A DNA stretch of 64,000 nucleotides from NCBI GenBank assembly GCA_030549495.1, contig JAUIRK010000862.1, forward strand, positions 301,001-365,000. The letters are read 5' to 3'. This DNA comes from Nectonema munidae (lineage: Eukaryota; Nematomorpha; Nectonematoida; Nectonematidae). The position numbers were made by a program, and so were the translations under genes. The notes beneath the pieces are model-generated. The model saw nothing but the letters and a program-made list of their open reading frames with translations, searched no databases and was not told the origin of the DNA. Shown piece by piece: positions 36,901 to 48,900 of the stretch (the first letter of the stretch is position 1; each line of letters begins with the position of its first letter).

Positions 36901-39900
36901 CCAGGCAAAATATATCTTTTAATGGCTTCAGATAAAGTGGCTTCATTTCTGCCTTCTACTTCAATCAAAAACATTTTTTTACTTGCCCTTTGTATCCCAC
37001 CGAGAACCCAATATGCCAATGACCCTCTCTTCATTTTCCTCTGTCATATTTTCTGTGAAAGAATTTACTTTCATCAATTTCAACGATAATTTGGTTAAGG
37101 TTCATCAAAGCCCACTATGATAATTAGGTTCTTCTCGATCCAAAGAGTTGCAACTTCTCTACAAAAACTTGCCCAATCCACACAGGTCCGAATACTTCCA
37201 ATAGAAGTCTCATTCATGATAGTGTTCAACGAACCGGCACCATCTATATATGAATAAAATCATGGAGTTGAAGTCGAGATCATATCTGGAGAAGAAAGAT
37301 TCATATAAATCTTAAAAATCAATAGAATATCTTTATATCTTAAAAATATAATAGAATATGCAAAATATAATAGAAACTTATCTATAATTAAGTAAGTTTT
37401 AAATACGGTTTTTAAATTTCATCAATTTTGTAAAATAGATATATAGAAGTTTGGCAAAACTGTGTATGCGCTGTATACTTTATATACCATTGCTTATTTT
37501 TTTAACTGTCTTCCGTAGTTTTGTCAGACCACTAATTATGAAATAATTCGAACTAGTTTCTAAGCTTAAGAAGAATTCATTTATTCAAAGAATTCGAAGT
37601 TGATGTATAAATATAAAGAAAAAATGGTATAAGTAAAACAAGCTTGAATGGTAAGAATGTTATATATAACACGTGTAAAAGTTTGCAAAATCTATGATAG
37701 AATTTTTCTTAAAGATTCTATGTTACTTGTTAGTGGTGATGTACCGATCATAATTTTTCAACGAATGCTTAACTGATATCGATACTAAGAAAAAAATTTT
37801 AAGCATATTTTAAATTATTTTGTTTTAATAGCTTTTAAACATTGCAATAAAAGTCTTAGGACTTTTCGTTTAGACGACCACATCAAGTTATTAATTTTTT
37901 ATTAATAAATAAAGTTATTAATTTTTTATTTTTTTTAATTTCCGTTTCTTTTCATAAACAACAAAATGTGGGTAAACGCAGAGAATTTTCCTTAGAATTT
38001 GGCAACCAGGGCATAACTATAAAAGCCAGACGAAATGGTGATTACTTGGTGTGGCTGTCTAAACGAAAAGACACGTCTTGGGTCTTTATTAAATTATAAT
38101 ATTTATTAAAAAATAAAACATTTCAATGTATAAAATTAGATAATAAATTTTAATGTAAAACATGCGATTTTCTTTCGTGGTTCTCTCTAACTTCTTTCTT
38201 CTAGGAGTGTAAACTTGTCCACCATGGGAAAGGCAAAATAAAATTGACATACTTTGTTATAAAGTAGAAATATGGATGTATTCAAAAGTTGAGAAGAGGA
38301 GTCAAAAATGAAGGAAAATTGGTTGGCGTTATTTGTCAACGATTCCAATCTACATTTATGAATTTAAAACAAATTCTAAGCAAGAAAGCGGCTTTCATTA
38401 AAATGCATTTATGTGTTCAAAGCGCTATGCATAAACCATACAAAGGTTCTTTTTCACTGGTAAAATAACAAAAATTTATTTTTTAAGTAAAAAGTCGATA
38501 CCAATCTAATAACGGTACATCACTAGAAGTTAAAAACATTCAATACCTCTTATCTTATATATTTTAATTTTAATTACTTTAATGATAGATTAAAAAATTT
38601 TAATTATTATTTAGTTATAAAATTATTATAAATAAATTTTGCAAAATTAAGTTTTGTAGATTAAAACCAACTTATTTTGCTTATAAATTTAGAAAAAGCA
38701 GTACAAGTTCAGTCAAATCACTATTAATAAGGCAAACAAAAAAGTATGCTGAAGAATACGAAAAAGTTACCGTTCAAATCTTCAAAAGTCATTTCTCTTA
38801 AATTAAATTAGACGATTTTTCTTCTGAACAACAAAAATTCACTTGTAGATTTTGTCGAAATGCCAAGAACCCTTAAAATAAGGACGTATCCAGTAACACC
38901 ATTCTGAATAGTTTACCAAAGAAAGAAAATAATGAGTAATTTTAACTTTTTTGAAGAAATTATTAGGCTATGGGTAATAAATTTAAATTTTCCTTGTATT
39001 TAAACGATTCTGAATCTTAGTAAAACGCGAATGTCTGTTTGGATCTTAAATGTTAGATCATAAAGAAATAATTTTCTTTCATCAAAAACGATTTTTTATT
39101 TTTCAAGTTTGAACCATTTTTAAAAATCTGAATCCTACTTATACAAAAAAGTGTAAAGCTAACAATTTAAAAGAAAATTTATTTGCTACAAAAATAATCA
39201 AGGTGTTTGGCTTTCATCTGAAGAATAAAAGATTATATGAATTCAAATTCATTCTAAAGGCAAAATTGGTCATATGGTACGATACAGCTAGCAAAAAAAT
39301 CGATCTATGCGTCCATCGATTATAAGCAAAATTCAAAACACATGCCTTAACAATATAAGCTTCATTGTTCATATATAACTCAAGTTGATGTACAAAAAAC
39401 TTTCAAGCTCAGAATATCATCGTAATGTTGCAAATGAAACCAACTCAAACAAAATTTTGATGATCAGCCTCTCAAAACTAAAGATAGCCTCTCAAAATAA
39501 GTAAATACTGGTAAAAATAATGGGTTATCAGTTAAGATCCAACGAATGATTTTTTAGTATAATTGAGAAATTCAAACACCTCAATAAGAAAGCCAGCATG
39601 ATATTTTAGACCGAATACTTAGACTTGTTATGGACGAAGAATTAAAGGTAAAGACTCAGTGTCACCAGTTTTAAAATCCCAAATAAATTTCAAAACGGTT
39701 TTGATCGAAATACTTGATATAGGTGGCTGGCGAGATGATATGACATATTTATTTCATCTAACAAGATCTTATCGATTTTTTACAGAAAAAAGTATTATCC
39801 TAGTTAATAAAGTTTAAAAAAAAATTCCCAAAATGAGTAATGCCAGATGGAATTCAAGAGCTTTACTCGCTTTACTCTCTTATTTCTTACTGCCTAAAAC

Positions 39901-42900
39901 TAGAATTAATTTGAAGTCAACTTGTGATTTTATTGCTTATGACTGGGCAGACCTTTGGTTTGACAATCAATATTATAATAAAAAAGCATATCAAAAATTA
40001 TCAGATGCTTTGAAACACTACAAGAAAGCTTTGAACTTATTGCAAAGACACTGGAGCGTTGAACCATCGGCTATTCATATTCCAAGAAGCAATCAATGCA
40101 CTGAGAGAGCCATAAAAGTGATGGAAGAGCTTCACAAGACATGAAAGAAACATGAAAATTTACATCTTAAATTTATATTATCTAATGTTTAATTTAGTTT
40201 AATAAATAATGTTTATAAGTTTTTGCTCTCGTTACTGTATTTATTTTTTGAATTAAAAAAACTTTATAAATTTTATATAATTAGTGAAGTTTTCTGACAA
40301 TTTTTGTTATAGGGGCGTGAAGTTTTTTTCACATATTGAGATAAAACCTATATTTTCTACCTTTTTATGGAGAAACTATCCACCAAAGATAGCACCAGGC
40401 AGCATCAAAAAAAAGATCAAAATTAATTCAGCAAATTCTCCATTCTAATGTCAGAAAATCCTGGAAATGCTCTTTTTTTTAAAAGACACAAAGGCTTAAG
40501 TTTCAGGACAATAAAATTCAGTGTTCAAATTTAGTTGTGTCTTTGAATGACACCCAATTTTTTTTAATTCCTTAAACTCTGGGGTTTCTGGACTAAACAT
40601 TGAGCCAAAGATAATTATTAAAAGTATCATTTTTTCATCCAGAATTAGAAGCAGTTTTGCTGAGTCCACACATCAACATTCCAATCTCTAACAAGATCGA
40701 ATCCTGCTTTGGCTTCAGTAGATTACGTGCCATTTGGAATTATGAAAACACCAAGAAATTTACCTTCTCTGAAGTCTTGAGTTCCATCTAGCATAACTGG
40801 CCTCTCGTGATTACCAGGAATTATTTTTACATCTCGATGCAAAGTAACAAAATATGATACAGCAAATCGTTCCTATATATTTTCAACCGATGCAGTTTTG
40901 ATATTTTCAAAATAATAAACATGAGGAGACAACGGAGTTATAGTCATTGTGTTTTTGAATATTCTTTTACTTACCTAAATTTATTACTTTTTATAATTGC
41001 TCCTTGTTTGATCTGAAGTAATAAAAATTGGAAGACAACTTGGTAAAAATTATAAAAAAAATTAGTTTAAAATTATTTCTTGCTAGAAGTAGAAAAGAAA
41101 AAAGATATTTTTGGGTTAGGGTTAGATAATGTGATTTTTAAAATAACATTATGCAAAAGGAATAAGAGATACAAAATTAAAAAGTTTCCCTTTTTGAAAT
41201 ATATTTTAAAAATATTATGTAACCATAACCATAAACCTAAAAATTCTTGTTCTTTTTGTTTTGCTTAGGTTTGGTCAATTTTTTTCTCATATCATTACTG
41301 ACTTCCAATCTGTTTCGGGATTTGGTTTCAATCGCAAGTAGCATGGAAAACGCCTGCACACACTTATATGTAGTGACAAATCGAATCAGAGCTTTCAGAG
41401 CAATCTTTGCACCATCAGCATAGGACTCTGCCTTTTCAATGGAAAAATCGCTATGAGATATTTCAGAAAAACATATTTTGCACCTCCTCAATCATTAATC
41501 AAATCAATAAACTGTTCTTGAAGAAGTCTTCTGAGGCCAGATTACTAATCGAGATTATTCCAAATTTTTATACGTTAGGAAAATAAAGAGAAATTTCGAT
41601 ATTCTACATCGTGTTTCACCTCCAGGACATCTTTATTAATCAAAATCTTATTTCCATCAAAAAATATGTTGGAAAATCGAGCAAAATTTTTCTTGTCTAA
41701 CAATGTCATAATTTCAGCTCCATTTCAATAGCTTGACAATGGAGTACAGTAATCTCTTCCTTGCAGCGAAAGTTTAAAGGAATTCATGATTCAAATATGT
41801 TCATTAAAACGATAGGAACATACAAAACGGACATCTGAAATTTTACATGCATGTCTTTGCTTTGCAGAAATTGTTAAATTTCTTTATACAGCATCTCTTT
41901 GAAACATCATGTTTGAGTTCAGCAAGAGTTTTTCAAATTCGAAATTATTTTCTTTACGTAACTCTGAAAACAAACAAGAGTTGAAAGCATTTGGTTTGAT
42001 TAAATAGGCTCATTTAATGACTTCATTGAGAACATTTTTCAAAACATCATATATGGTTTTCATTATTAAGGCTTAGTGATGAATAGCGCACTCAGTACCA
42101 AATACATCTGTAGATTTTTGTTTAATCAGAGTCTGAAAACTAGAACAAAAAATTGCTAGAGCATGGTCAGTATACACACTCTAAGCTTAATACCATGTGT
42201 TGTAAAAAAAACTACTGTCCACCCTGTCAACTATTTCTGTTCTACTGCTAAGAATTTCGCAAAACAAAAATTTGTCTACAAGGTGGACGTAAACGCAAGG
42301 CTGAACTAAGTTTGCAGCATTCATTGTTTCATTGCAAAAAAGTTGACAATCGAATTCCGAATCAATAAAACCATCTCTGATATTACGTCCTCAGACATCT
42401 TATTAGCCTTCCAGCAATATCGTTTGACAGGAAGATATGGGTCAATCTTACAATTTCAGAACTTCTTAGAACATTCAATAGGATAACATTGCAGCAAGGT
42501 AACATCAACTGTTCTCCTATGTTGTGGGACTTTTTGACAAAAGTCATTTTTTGAAAATTTATAGAAGGCTTTCAAACCACACTTAATAATTTGCAAAAAC
42601 ATTCCTATGTTATCAAACATGGATTTGTGCAATCGTTCATGCTGACGTTTAAAATAGTCAATAGTTTTGTTTACTGAACTTGAGTGCTTCACTTCCACTG
42701 CAGGATTCACTTAACGGGCTTTAGAAAAGTGGATGTTAACACTCAGAACACAAAAGAAATTTCAACAATAGAAAAAATAGAACACAAAAAAGTTCCTACA
42801 CCAGGTGTTAATGCAGTAAAACGAAATTTCAAGTATGAGTTGTCATATTTCCTTTTTCTTATAATTTTCTTTATGTAACTCTGAAAACAAACAAGAGTTG

Positions 42901-45900
42901 AAACATTTGGTTTTATTAAAAAATAGGCTCATTTAATGACTTCATTGAGAACATTTTTCAGAATGATATTATTAAGAAGAAAGTCCATCAAGAAAATCCA
43001 TAATTTAGATCCATTAAGAAAAATACACATTTACAAATTAGGCCTGAAAAGCAATAAAAGAAAAAAAAATAGTACCCAATTCAAAGACTAGTTATTTTTT
43101 CTTTTTAAATGTGACTTATTGGCAAAAATTACAAATGGCCCAATATGGGTGCAATTTTTTGCGAAAAAAGATTAACCCAGTGTCCCCTTCTTTATCCCTA
43201 GGGAACTTCTTCGCTGCAACGCGGACTCCAGTTTGAAAACCACTGAGCTAAAAGATTGATGTAATCAGAATTGCAAACAAGGTAATTTGACTTCACAAAA
43301 TCTGTGCAGTTGTGGTGGGATTGAGAGCTTACAATGCAAGTATAATGTCGGGTAATAATGGTGGTGTGTTCTTTGGACAAAAATTATTTTATACTTTCTC
43401 TATAATTTCTTATTTACTTCATTCACTGTTTGAAAAAGGAGAAGATTTCAGATTAGGTTTTAGGACTATAGGAGATTTTTATCTTGATAATAAAAGGTCA
43501 ATGTAAAATATGATGCTTTTGTATTACGAAAATAGTGTACATCTTTTTACATACAAAATAGTGTTTACAAGTTTGAAAATAATTTAAACTTACATTTTTT
43601 TCATGTGTTTCAAAGTGACAATGATAAACTTTTAACATCGATCTTTAGGAGTCAATGTAATTTTATTAGATAAAAGTAATCCAGTTATCGTGGGATTGAG
43701 AGTTTACAGTTCAAGTATAATGTCGGGTAATAATGGTGGTGTGTTCATTGGACAAAGATTCTTTTATAATAAAATTTGAAAATTATTTAAAAAGTTCGCG
43801 CCCCAAAAATTTTGAGACTGTGCGCCGCTAGCTCAATTTTATCTTTTCGCCACCACCTTTTTCGCACTGACTGACTACTTCGAGCACAAGCTAATCCGCA
43901 ATAAGGCTAAAAGTATAAGCAATAGAATATCAGGAGTTGATATTGAAAATGTGATACCATAAAAATAGTTAGTTAATGTCGTAAACGAGCAAAAATAGAA
44001 AAAGAGGAAATGAGTTTGGTCATGCTTGATTGAAAGTAATACCTAAATAAACTAGTTGACATAATTTTGAATTAATTAATGAAAAATTATGAGAAGTTTT
44101 TGAATAACCAGGCTTCCTTTTTGATCCCAATTTTTTTTAAGTTAAATACTGGAAAAACTCCAAATACAAAATAAAATAACGAACTAAATAAAAACTATTG
44201 ACCAAAACCTCCTTTAACTTCCAATATAAATTAAAATTTTGATTTATTGTTCAATTTATTTTTTTTATTATTGATTAAAAAAATATATTTTTTATTTTTT
44301 TGTTTATGTACTATTTATGCAGATTATTATTACTTAAAATAAAATGGACTTTAAAAATAAATTTTCTCCAAAAAAAGCAAGTTCAGCTTCTTCTATATGG
44401 ATGAAAAGTTTTAAAAGAAAAACAAAGTGACGTTTAAATATTCATGAAATTAAAGAAGAACTTAATTTTTTGATGTGTAAACTTCTTTTAAATAGAAACA
44501 TTGTCGGTACATTTTTAGGATTTTTTGATCAAATGAAAAGTTAATCTATTAGAGTAAAAAAATATCGGAAGAATTATTGTATCTTTGGCAAAAATTTAAT
44601 TTTCCCTTTAGTATATCTAAACAACAAGATGTTTCTAAAATTAATAAATTAATAGTGAACTTAGAAAAATATTTAAAACGGTATAAAGAATAATATGAAA
44701 AAAGTCTAAAGTCAGTTTTTGACATTACTAAAAAACAGGTATATGGCTTTGTAAAAAAGACAAAGATTTTTATTTTCAACAAATAACTTCCAAAGGGCAA
44801 ACTGGTTACACAACGCAAAAGATTACACCTTTGTCTAAAATTTATCCTTCTAAGCGGATAAAAAATATTTCTTCGAGATCCGAATTTCAAGTTAGTAAAA
44901 TTTTATTGTCCAAAATCAAAAAACTAAGACTGGTGTCAAATTGTACTCAGAAGTAAATTTATCCACAAGAAAAACAGCTACTGTTTTAAAGAATCTATTT
45001 GACCAAGGATGTTACGTTCCTACGCCATCTCAGACCCAAAAGTCAATATGGCGTCAATTAATAAAAACTTCATACCAAATTAAAGAGAAGCTTTGTTAAA
45101 TAAAGAAAAAATTTGTTTACATTTTGATGAAAAGAAAATCAAAAATCAAGTTTGTTTGAGCAATCCACAAAGAAATCTTTGTTGGCATTCTGTTTTGTAA
45201 AACAGGATCTCCTCGGGATATATTTTCTGCTTTGAAGGATCTACTTGATGAATATAACGCGTGGAAGTGTATTGTTATTATTATTACGGACACTACTGCA
45301 GTAAACAGAGGTAGGAAAATGGTGTGATTGTTAAACTTTATGATCAATTTGAAAAAAGACATATTGAGAAACCTCAATTTATTGGCTGCCAACATCACAT
45401 TCTTGACTTAATTTTGCGCCATTTTCTCGATTTTTTATATAAACAAAAATCTGAATCACGAAATCTTTATTATAGTTTTATTAAAGAAATTTTAAAAAGT
45501 TATGAAGAATTAAAAAAATCTATTTAGAACAAAAGAACTTTCCAATTAAAGAAAAACTAGGTCGGAGAGATGATTTTAAATTTCTTTTTGAATTATGTGA
45601 AGATTATAATTTTTATATAACAAAGAACACACGTGGCCTTGTATAAAATGGGAAAAACGGCCATGTATTCACAACTCAAGATGGAATTCTAGAGCAATAT
45701 TAACTTTAGTTGTTTTCTTTTTAATTCCAGAGTGGAGAAACCAGTTAAAGTTCGCTTGTGATTTTATAGATAACATTTGGGCCCTGAGCATGCTTTTGAA
45801 ATCAATTATACTCTAAAGAAATATATAATGATCTTCAAACTTCTCTCATTGAATTAAAATGTCCAAAAGCTTTAGAAAGTTCCAATTCACATTGGGTATC

Positions 45901-48900
45901 TGGTGAGTCTATTCTTAATATCCCTCGTACAAATATGATTGCAGAAAGAGTGGTAAAAATGATGGAAGAGCTTCACAATACGCGTAAAAGCAACAAATAT
46001 ATATCACATAAGTTTATAAGCTGTAATAAAATAATTTAGTTATAGTTTTCAAATAAATAATTTTTATGATTTTTTGTTCAAATATTCCAAATTTCAATTC
46101 AAGAAGCGAGTAACTTTTTTTTTCAATTTGACAAAATAAAAAATATTTTATTAAATGAATTCATAAGGTTCATTATATTTTTCTACACATTATTAATTTT
46201 ACAAAATGTCATAACCCTAGTGTGAATACTGATAATGCTGGAATAAAGTAAAAAGCGGTATTTGGTAGATCTTAAAAAGTGTGACTTACAAAAACGGTGC
46301 CTTTATGTCCAATGAAAGTGTGAATGTGGTCAAGCGTATCTGGATTCCACAAAATGATCAAACTATCACTTCCACCAGATGCCTAAGACAGTACAAGAAG
46401 CAACAAATAGACAGACAACTCATTAAAAACAAACGCTTCCATACCAAATACTTCGCATCTGTTGATATCGCTAGGCAGAGAATCGCTTTAAAATGTGCTT
46501 TATACGTTTTCAAGTCTTTATTCTCAAATTTCACTTTTAAAATCTTCTTTTCTTGCGTGAACGATTTTATATTCCCTAAAAATATACGTAAAATACCGAT
46601 TATAAAGTATTTGAAAACGAAGATAAACATTTAAAAATTTTTTTTAATTTTACTTGTGTTATTTAAAAAATAAGTCCATTTTATTTTCAATTTTTGGATC
46701 GGATTAATAAAAAGTGTAATCGAACTTTGTATACTACTTTTAATTTTTATTTTACTTACATGATGGAAAACTTTCAAGAAAGCTTTCAAAATATCATTGA
46801 CACATTCATATTTGTGATGGCACTGCAATAAAATTTAGTATGCTTTCCATGCCCAAAAAAAGATCGATTTCGATTCGTCTTCATTTAAAAAATTAATAAG
46901 ATTTTGTATAGTTCAAAAATTCACAGAGTTAACAAAGATGAGTTCATTTTAGTTTGTTTAGCGATTGTCAAGTGAATACCATTGAAGAAAGGCCCAATCT
47001 AATTACAATCTCTTTCTTACCCGGGTTATCTTTTAAGGCATCCACATTACACTTTATATTCTTCTGTCTCAATTCAGAATAGAGTAGACACTGGAGAGGG
47101 GGATGATGATGAGATCCCACGTCCCACTGATACAGCATCAACTCAACAAGGACTTTTCAGCTTTTCATCAAGAGAGATGGTCAGTCCCATACTCATCACT
47201 ACAACAGCATGTTCTTGTCCACATATTTACTGCAGACATCATTAAAGCTCGTACAGAAAAGCCCGTAACCAGGAATTTTTTTAAAAGAGGCTAAACCTAT
47301 AAAAGATGAGTGCCTAAATCTCTATATCCCATGTTCTCTTTATCTCTATATTTGTAGAAGAGTCAATTCATGTTATACGATTTATCTAAATTGACAAAAT
47401 AATTGTAATTATATGTGAATATCTTCGAAATTTTTCTAGAATTATTATTTTTCAACTCCCCCCGCCCCCACCTCCATCTGACCACTTCTACAAACTCTTG
47501 TATTTGATATCACCCTCGGTAGCGATTTTTCCCAAATATAATTTAACCCTTTCGTGAGCAGAAAAATCAGACGATATTTATTAAAAAGCAGAAGCTTCAT
47601 CTACAAAACTATTTGAAAAAGCAGACGAAGGTAAAATTGTTTATGTATGATATATGATACACTGGTCACGAAAAGGTTAAATACATTTTATGTTTTGTAC
47701 TATCTTCATGAACACAAGGCCCCTTGATTCAATTATCAATAATATTCGCAAAAAACATCTCCAGCATAACTTAAAAAATTTATCTTCCCATCCACATGTA
47801 ACTAAAGCAATTGGACAACCCACCCCCCCCCCCCCCCTCTTTATATTAATTTACATCTAATATAAATATTTTATAATATACTATTTTGTGTATTTTCATT
47901 GGGTATGAACCAGAAAACAAACTAACTATGGAAAGATCACAAACAAGATATTAATTTATTTAAAAAGAAAGACTGGAGCTAGAAGATTTTTCTCAACCTC
48001 TCCTCTTACCAATTGTCAACAGGCCTGGTTAATGATAAGTTAATTGGTTGGACGAGTTGATTACTTTCTATTGAAACACTTTGATGGCAAAAATAAACTT
48101 TTAAAATATATAAATGTTAAGCATTTTTAGTCACGAAATGTTGCCAAACTTGATTTCTAATATAGAAAAGCCAAGAAACATCTTATATAATCTTCATATC
48201 ATCGCTACCTAAACATATATTCAGTTAGTAAAGTAAATTGTTTGAAAATACCTTTAAGATTTGGGTATAGAAATTGACAAGTATAAAGTCGTGAATTTAA
48301 ATTTAGACCTTTTAAATATAGATATGAAAGTCTAAAATCTTTGGAAGAAAATTTGCTACATGCCTTAAATTATATGAAACCGTTCTTCAATTCCCAAAGA
48401 GATACGGGATGATTACATGATAAAGAAAATGTTTATATAGAAAATAATGCCAGAAGTGCCTAAACTTTATACAAATTTTAAGCATTAGATCCAAAGAAAA
48501 CCAGACAATAATTAAGTTAACCTGGAATACTTTTAGTGTACTCAAATGGTTACAATGGTACCTAATGGGTTAACGTCAATCTTACTAACGGCAAATCTAG
48601 CATGCCCGCAATATCAAGTGGCACCAACAAAAAATTTCAAGAAAATTATAAAAGCATTGCTAAGTATTCAAAACATCTTGACAAAAGAAAAAAAGGATTA
48701 AATCAAATGAATATATAAGAATAAAGATGCACTATATTGGATTTCTCGAATAAAACACTTGAGTATTTAGATTTCTTATTATTATTTTTATTTCTGCTTT
48801 TTCAAATTCCCGGATAGCCTCTGATCTAATAATCTAGCTCAAATTCAGAATCAATATATAAAATGAAGCAGAAATAAACTTTAAAAATTTTTCTTAAATA

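Noticed and set aside
36895-37089. 64-residue plus-strand frame
   Set aside because: Shadow of the Merlin transposase fragment on the other strand.
43590-43680. PKDRC-like word before a GTAAGT donor as a possible RRP9 blade exon
   Set aside because: A stop follows DRC, there is no Trp, and it lies between the 80-bp direct repeats, so it belongs to a repeat rather than the gene.
46180-46250. Candidate start of the missing RRP9 exon (CAG followed by CATTATCAGTATTC, reading ALSVF in one frame)
   Set aside because: The upstream exon ends in phase 0, and in that phase this stretch hits a TAG after six codons. It then runs into the right end of hAT-like copy 3.
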